Source: an uncultured Ruminococcus sp.
GTDB taxonomy: Bacteria > Bacillota > Clostridia > Oscillospirales > Ruminococcaceae
DNA: 64,000 nucleotides
NCBI GenBank assembly: GCA_902762785.1
Contig: CACWPL010000009.1
Coordinates: 1-64,000 of the forward strand
Reading direction: 5' to 3'
In this document: positions 55,281 to 63,578 of the stretch, one piece after another
Numbering within the stretch: position 1 is the first letter of the stretch
Layout of the letters: every line of letters starts with the position of its first letter
Position numbers and translations under genes: made by a program
The notes under the pieces: generated by a model
The model's input: only the letters and a program-made list of their open reading frames with translations
What the model was told of the DNA's origin: nothing
The model's database searches: none

Positions 55281-58163
55281 TCACTCCTTTCGGGTATACG
55301 AGAAGTCGGCAGCGGAGATCAGGATGATGGCCGCACACATGGAATTGAACATCATCTCGCAGTTGCCGGCAGCGACGAGGGGCGCAGACAGGCCGGAGAA
55401 GAGGCTCACGCCGGTCACACCGGTCACGATGACCATCGCCTGGATCGCGAACGAGATCGCGTACAGAGTCGACAGACCGCGCAGCATGTAATGGACGCCG
55501 CCTACCAGTCCGCCGCCCTCATATGTGACAGGGCCGTTGACGAACAGCATGATGACGATCAGCGTCAGATACGGGATGAACATGAGCAAAAGAACATTGC
55601 ACACGCCCATGCGGCTCAGTGTGTAGATCACATAGTCGCTCACAGCCGTGGAGGGCTCTGCGGTACAGAATATCCGCGTCTTCGTGGGCTTATCGGCATC
55701 GAACACCTTGATGGAGCTGTCTTCATAGGTGGCCTGATAGCTCGCCTTCATGGTGTCATCGATCCAGATGTACGGCGTCTGGCCGTCCTCCAGCTCGCCC
55801 TGCGACGCGTTCAGGAGATAGAGTCCCTCGCGCAGAGAGCCGTCCTCCGCATAATAGAGCGACTGTCCCAGCGAATCGAGTCCGTCTACACCATCTGTAC
55901 CATGGAGCTTGACATAGCTGCGGGTCTGGAGCGTGGGGATATAGCCGCTCTGCGTGCTGTCCTTCTCGACCTGTAAGCCCATGTTGCGCCGCATCCCCAT
56001 CTGTACGGCAGACAGCTCTGCCGTCTTCGAGGGGAAGCACAGACGGTCGATCAGGCGCATGACCTCGGGACGAAGATCGCCCAGATCTAGATGCTCGGGA
56101 TCATTGCCGGTATAGGCGAGCGGCGCATAGTATTTTTTCAGGTCCTCCCAGCTGCGCTCCTCAGCCATGATCTCTTGGACCTCCATGACCTCCTTGCCCT
56201 CGCTTTTCTTTGCAGCCTCCTCACGGGCGCTGTCCGGGATGACAGGAGGCGCAGACGTCTCGGTCTCCGGTGTCTCGCCATGCTTCATGCGGTCCAGATA
56301 AGCCTTATATGCTGCTTTCGCCTCTTCCTTTCGATCCTTGGTGACGTTGGCAGTGATCTCGTAGGAGGCGCTGAAGCGACCGGCGGTCATGTAGTAGCCC
56401 TGCAGGATCGTCCGGCCGTTGTAGATGCCGAACGCGAAGTTGAAGCACAGCATCCCGCCGGCAACAAAGAGCAGGACCGTCCAAACCATGATATTATGGG
56501 TGAACACATGCTCCACGCGATCGAGCCTATCACGGAAACGGGACGCATCGCCGATGGTGAGCTTCCCGCCGCGTGCCTTCTTGCGCTTGTTGAGCAGCAT
56601 ATTGAACGCTATGCACAGGCTTTCCTTGAGCCGATAGCTCCCTCGATCCCGAGCAGTTCCCCTCAGCACCTGCACGACCGCGCCGAGCATACGGCAGGCC
56701 GCGAAGACGATACGGTGGAGGAACACGACTCCCACAGGCAGGAGCACCACGACAGCAAGGACGCCGCCAAGGATGATCACGCCGCGCGAGGACATCTCCA
56801 TCCCCAAGAACCGGCCGGGGAGCATCAGCTTCTGTTCGCCCTCCTCCGTGCAGGACGAGAGCAGGACCTGGAAGAAGGTGTTCTCGGTCAGTGCGATGGC
56901 GAAGAAGAGCAGGAAGCCAAGGATACACGATAACAGGAAGCGGAGCCCAAAGGCTGCCCATCCCTTCCCGTCCTTCCAGGAGGAGGGGAAGCGTTCCCTG
57001 TCGACATACAGCAGCATCATCGCGATGGTGAGCGCCAGGATGCAGACGACGGAGCCGAACTCCGAGAAGACCATCAGGATGATACAGGCGAAGCCGACCA
57101 TGACCAGCGTATCGAGCAGGTAACCGTTGGTCGTGTGCTGGACATAGCGTGTGGGGTCGCGGCGTTCGATGGCACGGAGCATCCAGTTCCCGACCATGAC
57201 CACGGGCACGAGCAGCTTGACGATCGCGGAATACTGGAAACCAAAGAGCGAGTTCATCTGCCCGCCGCCGATGGCGATACGCACGACGCCAAAGGCGAGC
57301 GTGAACAGGATGAAGGCACCGTTCAAGAGCTCCGTGATGACGTATAGATCCAGCTTGTCATCAGAGCTGCGCATCATGCTGCGCAGGATCTGGCGAGGAT
57401 CGCGGCTGTTCATCTCCTTATCCTTCCGGTCCCGTTGGTCCTTGGTGTAGTGATCGGCGAGCGCCCCCAGGATCGGCAGAACGACTGCCACAGCGGCGAT
57501 GAGCACCTTCTGCCAAAGCTTCTCGATCGAATCGCTGCATACCGGGAACACCGCGACATCTGCAAAGAACAGGCCGATGAACAGATAGGGGCGCCGTTCC
57601 CAGCTCGCATAGAAGGCCAGGATCCAGCAGGTGATGAGCAGTACGGCCAGTGAGAGGCAAAGGCTCCAGGTGACCCGAGCGAATGGATGCAACGGCAGCT
57701 TGAGGTACATGCCGAAGTTCGGGTCGAGCGGGCTCATCGTCTCCCAGAGCGACTCGCGCGAATAGGTGAGCACGCCCAAGAACATCGCCGTCGCATGGAG
57801 ATTGAGCAGCATCTTGACGCTCACATGCAGGATCCAGAAGTAGACGGTCTCGGTCTTGCCGTTTTTCCGTCCTGTCTTCCCATCCGCGGCCGCCAGGATC
57901 AGCGTGATGAGACAGTCCTCGATCAGGCACCAGAGCGTGCAGTGTGTGAAGTAGTCTCCCACGTGGAAAAGCACATGGGGGTTCCCCTCAAAACCGATCG
58001 AAGGGTCGGCCTGGAACAGCTGCAGCCCAGTGAACTCCATCCCGCTGAGAAACAATAGTCCATAGCAGAAGAGCATCATCAGATCGGCGCCTATGAATAC
58101 GATCAGCATCCATAGATGCTTCCGGATCCATGTGTCCTTGAAAGAACGCTTTTGTGGTCTCAT
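55281..58163 (-). CDS. Very large SEDS (RodA/FtsW)-like membrane protein
   Basis: 960 residues from the ATG at 58163 after AAGGAGGG; ordinary SEDS glycosyltransferases have about 370-480. Some 14 helices. The core resembles SEDS proteins: FSEFGSVVCILALTIAMMLLY (the E/D-x-G-T region), TAVSDYVIYTLSRMG (aspartate near residue 843, matching the HTDFIFAVIGEE catalytic region) and the C-terminal VTGVTGVSLFSGLSAP (GVTGLxLPFVSYGG region). An extra N-terminal block of ~300 residues and an outer insert of ~240 residues before the aspartate make up the added length. It should polymerise lipid II-derived glycan with the adjacent PBP. Confidence 0.85.
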   Translation of the reverse strand: MRPQKRSFKDTWIRKHLWMLIVFIGADLMMLFCYGLLFLSGMEFTGLQLFQADPSIGFEGNPHVLFHVGDYFTHCTLWCLIEDCLITLILAAADGKTGRKNGKTETVYFWILHVSVKMLLNLHATAMFLGVLTYSRESLWETMSPLDPNFGMYLKLPLHPFARVTWSLCLSLAVLLITCWILAFYASWERRPYLFIGLFFADVAVFPVCSDSIEKLWQKVLIAAVAVVLPILGALADHYTKDQRDRKDKEMNSRDPRQILRSMMRSSDDKLDLYVITELLNGAFILFTLAFGVVRIAIGGGQMNSLFGFQYSAIVKLLVPVVMVGNWMLRAIERRDPTRYVQHTTNGYLLDTLVMVGFACIILMVFSEFGSVVCILALTIAMMLLYVDRERFPSSWKDGKGWAAFGLRFLLSCILGFLLFFAIALTENTFFQVLLSSCTEEGEQKLMLPGRFLGMEMSSRGVIILGGVLAVVVLLPVGVVFLHRIVFAACRMLGAVVQVLRGTARDRGSYRLKESLCIAFNMLLNKRKKARGGKLTIGDASRFRDRLDRVEHVFTHNIMVWTVLLFVAGGMLCFNFAFGIYNGRTILQGYYMTAGRFSASYEITANVTKDRKEEAKAAYKAYLDRMKHGETPETETSAPPVIPDSAREEAAKKSEGKEVMEVQEIMAEERSWEDLKKYYAPLAYTGNDPEHLDLGDLRPEVMRLIDRLCFPSKTAELSAVQMGMRRNMGLQVEKDSTQSGYIPTLQTRSYVKLHGTDGVDGLDSLGQSLYYAEDGSLREGLYLLNASQGELEDGQTPYIWIDDTMKASYQATYEDSSIKVFDADKPTKTRIFCTAEPSTAVSDYVIYTLSRMGVCNVLLLMFIPYLTLIVIMLFVNGPVTYEGGGLVGGVHYMLRGLSTLYAISFAIQAMVIVTGVTGVSLFSGLSAPLVAAGNCEMMFNSMCAAIILISAADFSYTRKE

Positions 58164-58226
58164 ACTATCCCTCCTTATCGGTGCGGGGCAGCCGGCTGCA
58201 TGCTGCCATCCCCCGCGCTCTATGAC

Positions 58227-58255
58227 ATTATAGCACAGGGAGCGACAAAGTTCAA
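58227..58255 (-). promoter_or_regulatory. Promoter of the SEDS-PBP-GTPase operon
   Basis: Minus-strand TTGAAC (58250-58255) and TATAAT (58227-58232), 17-base spacer, about 55 bases before the SEDS start. Confidence 0.8.
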
Positions 58256-58328
58256 TTAAAAACCCGTAACGATCAAAAAAATATCTATTAACAAGAAGGA
58301 TGACAACGATCAAGCGGCGCCCTGCATC

Positions 58329-58365
58329 AAAAAGCACACCTCGCCCCATGGACGGGGCGAGGTGC
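58329..58365 (-). terminator. Terminator after the pseudokinase-nuclease gene
   Basis: GCACCTCGCCCC and GGGGCGAGGTGTGC arms around a 6-base loop, followed by five T on the minus strand. It separates the kinase unit from the SEDS unit. Confidence 0.85.
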
Positions 58366-58370
58366 GGGGG

Positions 58371-61300
58371 TCATTTGATCAGGTCGATCAGCTCCTGTGC
58401 AACATTCTTCACACTCTCCTGAGTCGTGAGCGAACGGATGTGGATCTGCTCGCCCCGCTTCACCTGGATACGATTCCGCTTGCTGTTCGGCTTATCATAG
58501 AGATCACCGAGCAATACTTTATAGGTGTCGATGCCGAAGGTGCTCGCGATGCTGTCGAGCTTGTGATAGAAGCCCTGCTCGAGCAGCTTGACCGCCTTGC
58601 ACTCCACGAAGATGGTCTTGAAGCCCTTCGTGAGGACGAGATCGAGCTCGTTCTCGACGGCCTCGTCCGCCCAGCGGAAATCATAGCTGCACGCCACATC
58701 GTCAAAATAGCCCATGCGGAGCGACTCGTAGTAGGCGTAGATCTCCAGGATCTGTCCGCCGCTGCTCAGCAGTGCGGCCATGTCCGGCGAGCAGATCCGG
58801 AAGGAGGCCGTGTCGGGCATCGACGTATCTCCTGTGCTGCTGTCGAAGGTGAGGCCGGAGATGCACCTTGCCTCCTCGAGCGCCTCCAGGATCGGAGCCG
58901 CCTTTGGATAGAGCGCATCACCGTCATCGGCCAGCAGGAGCTTCTCGACCGTGAGCACACCGACCGCACACTCCAGACTGCCGTTCTGCTCCGTGAACGT
59001 CATGCCGTAGTAAGGGAGCAGCAGCGTGGGATCGGCGAAGAGTGCCTTGAGCTGACAGATCAGCCGGTCGGTGGCATCGAGGACCTTGAAGCAGCAGGTG
59101 TCGCTCGTGTGTACCACGACGCTCGATGCCCGATCCACGGCGCCGTGGTCGATCAACAGCTTCATCAGCCGTTGGAGGGTCGGCTTCGTGTAGATGGGGA
59201 GATACCAGAACTCGTTCTGGCCCTTTCCCTGGGCATCCTCCTCGCTGTTCTGCGACGGTCGGCCGAGGGGGAGAGAGATCATCGTCCGCTTATTCTTGCG
59301 ATAGCTCTCGATGAGCTTGCACATGCGGTTCCATCCGTTCACGCGCTCCGCATAGCCCTTCGCGTTCCCGTTATTGGAATAGATCGCCCAGAGCCTGCGA
59401 TGGTCCTCCATGAAGTCCGCCGTGAAGCGCTTGCTGACGACCGATCCGCGCAGCGCGAAGATGTCCTCGACCCGCAGATAGGAGGCATCCTGTACATGAT
59501 ACAGATACTCGCATCCCACACAGTTGACGAAACGCTTGCGGCGCCAGTCGAATTCCAGATAGGCCACGCCGGCCTCGTGGAGCTTCGCAAGGAACAGCGC
59601 CGTCTCAGACGGGGAACGGAAGAGCGGAGCGCTCCCCTCATAGAGCGAGGCACCGTGCTCGACGATCGTCTTGACGAAGCAGTCGGCTGCATCTGCCGCA
59701 TCTGCGACCGAGAATACGGGTGCTGCAAGGAAGGTCACGTTCGGCGCATCACGGTCGACATGCTCGATCGCCTCGCGATTCTCTTGGCTCGCCTTCTCCA
59801 GGAACGCACGCAGATCGTCCCTGACGGCCTCGGAGACCTCGGCACGGCAGGTCACGGTCATCCAGACCTTCGTCTTGAGCGGACGGCGGCCAAGGAAGCA
59901 GAGCAGGCCGCTGAAGGTGTCCTTGAAGCACGACAGATCAGTGCCGGGCGTGAAGTCATACAGATAATGGATCTCGCGCGGGCCGAGCGCCAGGACAGGC
60001 GCGACATTCGAGAAAGCGGCCTCGCTGCGTCCATTGTCACGCGAAGCATCCTCGAAGGCAAGGGCGAGCCGCTTGGTGTGCGTATAGGTCAGGATGAAGG
60101 GGATGCTCTCGAGCAGCCGCGAGTCGATGTCCTTGTAGTCGCAATAATGGGTCGATTCGACGATGGGCTTCATCATCTGACAGATCCCTTGGACATGGAG
60201 CACTGCCTTCTCCGCGACTGCCTTCGGCATCGTTTTGAGGGCCGCCTTCAGATCGTCCGCTGTCCTGTCAAGGACGGAGCGTCCGACCGGCACAGACTTC
60301 ACCAGGTCATCGACGCAGGCATGGAAGCGGCGCATCGCGGCGGTGATCCGCTCGTTCGCATCTGCCGTCACGATCATGAGGCCACGCATGTCCTCACTGT
60401 TGAGCGGATCGCTCTGCCGCACCTCCTTGGCCTTCTTGACATATCTTTGGTGGAGAGCGAGCGACATGCGGTCGAGCGGATCGAGCGCGGGATCGATGGG
60501 CTTGTCCCACTTTTCATGCCCGTTCTCCGTGTAGGCGGGCGACTGCAGCGGGGTATCCACGCCGCCCTTGACGAGACAGCAGTGGATCAGGAGCGTCTTA
60601 TCATGCGTACTGCCCGCCTCGACGAACTTCGTCAGGTCGAGCTTCTTTTTCTTCATCGGGGCATACCAGTTGTCCGTCACCTTCTCGAGCACCCAGCGGC
60701 GATGCTCGATCGCGGCGATCTGGCGGAAGGTCTCGGCCGCGCGCCGTCCCTCGGGCGAATCGGTATCATGTCTGCGGGAGACGATCTCATCCTCGTACCG
60801 TGCGGCCATCTCCGCGAGCGTACCGCGATATCCGAGGCTGTAGAGCTTGCTCGGGATGGTGGTGACGAAGGACAGCGAGGAGAGGAAGCGATAGCTGTCC
60901 GCTACGAACGCCTTGCGCTCCTTCTCCATGTCGACATTGAACATGCCGCCCCAGACGCGGTCGGTGTTGAACGCCATACGCACGAGCTCCGAATCGAGCT
61001 CGCTCCGGTAGAGCGGTGCAGAGATCCAAAGGAGATGGTAGCTCCTGGCGGCTTTTCGAGGAGAGCGCGTCACGAGCGTCACGGTGCAGCGGCGTCCCGC
61101 CTCCTTCGTCGCAGAGGCGATGGCGCCGGCGATCGTCTCGCCTGCCTTGACCTGTGCCGAATCGACGAACGCATAGTGATACTTGCCGTGCATCCTCCCG
61201 ATGATGTCGCGGAACGCCGCGCGGGTCGCTGCACCGGTCGTCGTCAGAGACGGGCAGACACCGCCGCGCAGGATGGAAGGAAGCGTGAAGTTGATCTGTG

Positions 61301-62741
61301 CGTACTGCTCCGGATCATAGGTCTCCGGCAGTCCCTCGCCGTAGAGCCCGACGTCCACGAAACGAAGAAGGTCGCGTCTTCCGGCAAGATAGGCACGCTT
61401 TGCCTCATCAGGTGTATCCGACAGGACCGTCACATGCAGACGGATATCCTTCATCTGCCCTGCCTGTAGACAGAGGTCGAGGAAGCACGGCCAATGCGCG
61501 CCAGCCGCCACGATCAGGACCTTCAGATCCTTCTCGTCCCCCAGCGCCTCATAGAGCGGATGGTCATACAGATGCTTCTGGATCAGCAGGAGCTCGCTCA
61601 TGGCAGGCTCCAGCGGCTGCTCGTTCGGATGAGCAGGCGCGATCGCCGCCATGGCATCGGCGGACAGCTCCTGTGCTGCATCCGCCTTCATGAGCGCGAT
61701 CGCCGCGCCGAGGCGTTCGGCAAAGGCCTTGGCATCGGCATAGCGGTCGCCGGGAGACGGCGCGAGGGACTTTTCCAGCAGCTCCACCAGTGTCCCCCGC
61801 AGGTCCTGGCGCACATGTGCCAGGCTGCTGCGAATCAGCAGCGAGCTCTGCACGCGCTGAGAGAGATCCTCGTAAAAGGACGGATCGTAGCGCTCGGGCG
61901 CATTCCCGATCACGAGGCAGCGGAACAGCAGTGCGCCTAAGGCATAGACGTCGGTCCGCGCATCGAAGGTGCCCTGTGCGAGCTCGGGCGCTGCCGTATC
62001 CGTGTCAGCGGAAGGCAGCGGGAGGGGCGTATCCTTCCGCAGGAGGCTCGCAAGGGACACAAGTCGGATGACCTGCCGATCTCCCTCCTTCACGACATTG
62101 AGCGCACCGGCCTGCAACGCCGGGAGGTACAGACCGTCTGCCTCGAGCAGCGCGATGGCGTCTGCCATCTCCTTCATGCGTGTGAGCACTGCGGTGAGCT
62201 TCTCGTCCGGGGCAGTCTCGGCGTTCTTGCGGAAGGTGCTCAGGTGGCTCTCGAACGACACGCCGCTGTCCGGCGTCCAAACATATCTGGTCGGCTTGCG
62301 GTAGCGGACGGTCAAGGTCCGGGAGACGCCGGGCCGCGGGAGCTCCGGGACGCCCTCCAGGAGCTCCATCCCCTTCACGGTCTCCGCGAGCAGAGGCGTC
62401 GCAGCGGCACTATGGCCGCGCAGGGACTCAGCCGTCTCTGTAAAGGCGTCGGCATAGGTCCCAAATCGCCGCACGGTGCCGCCCGCCGGCACGAGCCGTA
62501 GATCCGGCAGCCGCACCATCGCGAAGAACTGTTCCTCGCCGCCGCGGATGCCGTCGGTCGGGTAGAGCTCCGTCAAAAAGCCGCTCACATCGCCATCGTC
62601 CGAGCGGCGCAGGACGTGATAGGTCACGGCTGTCCCGCTCTCGGCACACACGCCCTGGACCAGGAACGCCGTCGGACGGCCCTCCTTCGGGCATAGCGTG
62701 ACGGTATCCCCATTCTGCATCAGCATCCTCTGTGTATCCAT
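58371..62741 (-). CDS. Pseudokinase / RyR-like / DUF1887 (Card1-like) nuclease fusion
   Basis: 1456 residues. N-terminal ~345 residues follow a Ser/Thr kinase fold: DARTDVYALGALLFRCL (near 262) matches subdomain IX, but the HRD and DFG motifs are absent (LYLPALQAGALNV, LVSLASLL), so it is a pseudokinase. A Rossmann-like part starts at LKVLIVAAGAHWP (near 405) and a RyR-like segment at IEHRRWVLEKVTDNWY (near 684). The C-terminus matches DUF1887/Card1 nucleases: ENELDLVLTKG (near 1367), FVECKAV (near 1381) and YHKLDSIASTFGIDTYK, so the D-ExK nuclease residues appear intact. Start 62741 (ATG) overlaps the previous stop; GGAGGTGA is upstream. Confidence 0.8.
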   Translation of the reverse strand: MDTQRMLMQNGDTVTLCPKEGRPTAFLVQGVCAESGTAVTYHVLRRSDDGDVSGFLTELYPTDGIRGGEEQFFAMVRLPDLRLVPAGGTVRRFGTYADAFTETAESLRGHSAAATPLLAETVKGMELLEGVPELPRPGVSRTLTVRYRKPTRYVWTPDSGVSFESHLSTFRKNAETAPDEKLTAVLTRMKEMADAIALLEADGLYLPALQAGALNVVKEGDRQVIRLVSLASLLRKDTPLPLPSADTDTAAPELAQGTFDARTDVYALGALLFRCLVIGNAPERYDPSFYEDLSQRVQSSLLIRSSLAHVRQDLRGTLVELLEKSLAPSPGDRYADAKAFAERLGAAIALMKADAAQELSADAMAAIAPAHPNEQPLEPAMSELLLIQKHLYDHPLYEALGDEKDLKVLIVAAGAHWPCFLDLCLQAGQMKDIRLHVTVLSDTPDEAKRAYLAGRRDLLRFVDVGLYGEGLPETYDPEQYAQINFTLPSILRGGVCPSLTTTGAATRAAFRDIIGRMHGKYHYAFVDSAQVKAGETIAGAIASATKEAGRRCTVTLVTRSPRKAARSYHLLWISAPLYRSELDSELVRMAFNTDRVWGGMFNVDMEKERKAFVADSYRFLSSLSFVTTIPSKLYSLGYRGTLAEMAARYEDEIVSRRHDTDSPEGRRAAETFRQIAAIEHRRWVLEKVTDNWYAPMKKKKLDLTKFVEAGSTHDKTLLIHCCLVKGGVDTPLQSPAYTENGHEKWDKPIDPALDPLDRMSLALHQRYVKKAKEVRQSDPLNSEDMRGLMIVTADANERITAAMRRFHACVDDLVKSVPVGRSVLDRTADDLKAALKTMPKAVAEKAVLHVQGICQMMKPIVESTHYCDYKDIDSRLLESIPFILTYTHTKRLALAFEDASRDNGRSEAAFSNVAPVLALGPREIHYLYDFTPGTDLSCFKDTFSGLLCFLGRRPLKTKVWMTVTCRAEVSEAVRDDLRAFLEKASQENREAIEHVDRDAPNVTFLAAPVFSVADAADAADCFVKTIVEHGASLYEGSAPLFRSPSETALFLAKLHEAGVAYLEFDWRRKRFVNCVGCEYLYHVQDASYLRVEDIFALRGSVVSKRFTADFMEDHRRLWAIYSNNGNAKGYAERVNGWNRMCKLIESYRKNKRTMISLPLGRPSQNSEEDAQGKGQNEFWYLPIYTKPTLQRLMKLLIDHGAVDRASSVVVHTSDTCCFKVLDATDRLICQLKALFADPTLLLPYYGMTFTEQNGSLECAVGVLTVEKLLLADDGDALYPKAAPILEALEEARCISGLTFDSSTGDTSMPDTASFRICSPDMAALLSSGGQILEIYAYYESLRMGYFDDVACSYDFRWADEAVENELDLVLTKGFKTIFVECKAVKLLEQGFYHKLDSIASTFGIDTYKVLLGDLYDKPNSKRNRIQVKRGEQIHIRSLTTQESVKNVAQELIDLIK

Positions 62742-63412
62742 CACGCTTCACCTCCATTTTTCTCCTGATAGACCGCGAGCGCACATCCCACCGACTCCGT
62801 CCCTGCGATGTCAGCGAGGGTCGCACCGAACGCCTCGACCTGCGCCGCCTTGTTGGCTGCTTTTAAATAGGTACGGAGCGTCTCGCCGCGGTCGCCGGCA
62901 AGCGCGCTGCGGAGCGCATCCGTCCCGATCAGGACGCCCTCACCGTCTTGCAGATCAAAGCGGAGCACGACCGCCTTTGCCGCGGCATCGGCATCCGTGA
63001 CCAGGCAAGCGTGTCCCTCCGGCTCAGGCGACAGATCCGTGACCTCGTCTCTCCCGACCCGCAGGACCGCGGCCGTGCCATAGCAGACCACGGTCGTATG
63101 TCCGTCGTTCCGGTCGATGAAGGCCAGGCAAAGGCTGCATCCGCCGTCCTCGGCCGTGCCGCGTGCGTCCTCGATCCCAAGGCACATCTGCTCTGCGAAC
63201 AGATAGGCGAGCTTGCGATCGGAGAGACCCATGAGGCTCGCCCCATCCTCCGCGACCATCTCCTCGATGACCGTCTGGAGCGTGCGGGCATCCTCTAGGC
63301 CATGGGTACCGGCACCGTTCGCCGCCGACAGGATGCCCCAGCGCTCGGTCTTGGTCGCACTTGCCGCACCTGCGGTGTCAGCCGTGCCCTTATCAAAACA
63401 GTATCGCTTCAT
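62741..63412 (-). CDS. PP2C-like protein with altered metal site (probable pseudophosphatase)
   Basis: 223 residues with the PP2C order of motifs: WGILSAANGAG where active enzymes have a DGMGG, GCSLCLAFIDRNDG for GTT, VCYGTAAVLRVG for GDSR, LIGTDALRSAL for SDGL, and AGTESVGCALAVY for RDNITVVLV. The first aspartate-glycine and the last aspartate are lost; only the TD aspartate remains. It is likely a sensor or scaffold for the downstream pseudokinase, with which it overlaps. GAGGAGG precedes the start. Confidence 0.75.
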   Translation of the reverse strand: MKRYCFDKGTADTAGAASATKTERWGILSAANGAGTHGLEDARTLQTVIEEMVAEDGASLMGLSDRKLAYLFAEQMCLGIEDARGTAEDGGCSLCLAFIDRNDGHTTVVCYGTAAVLRVGRDEVTDLSPEPEGHACLVTDADAAAKAVVLRFDLQDGEGVLIGTDALRSALAGDRGETLRTYLKAANKAAQVEAFGATLADIAGTESVGCALAVYQEKNGGEA

Positions 63413-63470
63413 ACTGACCTCCTCTTCTCACACGCACAAATGCGTGAGATCTGCTCTGCATATATACATT

Positions 63471-63499
63471 ATTATACCATAAACGCATGATAAAAGCAA
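63471..63499 (-). promoter_or_regulatory. Promoter of the PP2C-like/pseudokinase unit
   Basis: Minus-strand TTGCTT (63494-63499) and TATAAT (63471-63476), 17-base spacer. The leader contains a small hairpin CACGCA-CAAA-TGCGTG at 63431-63446. Confidence 0.75.
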
Positions 63500-63531
63500 G
63501 AGTTTTGTCGAAAATGTTCAATAACGGAATG

Positions 63532-63566
63532 ATAATGCCCCTGCCGTGCTGCGGCAGGGGCGTTAT
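63532..63566 (-). terminator. Terminator after the gene at the right edge
   Basis: GCCCCTGCCG and CGGCAGGGGC form a 10-bp stem with a 5-base loop, extended by ATAA/TTAT on the outside. It ends the minus-strand gene stopping at 63579. Confidence 0.75.
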
Positions 63567-63578
63567 CGCAGGCGCATC

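Noticed and set aside
58371..59000. A type III CRISPR system, because of the Card1-like domain
   Set aside because: No repeats, cas genes or polymerase-type Cas10 are in the window; the domain is fused to a pseudokinase in a cell-wall cluster.
58362..61469. A 1035-codon open frame antisense to the pseudokinase-nuclease gene
   Set aside because: Composition is typical of antisense frames in GC-rich genes, and the minus strand has recognisable domains, a start signal and a terminator.
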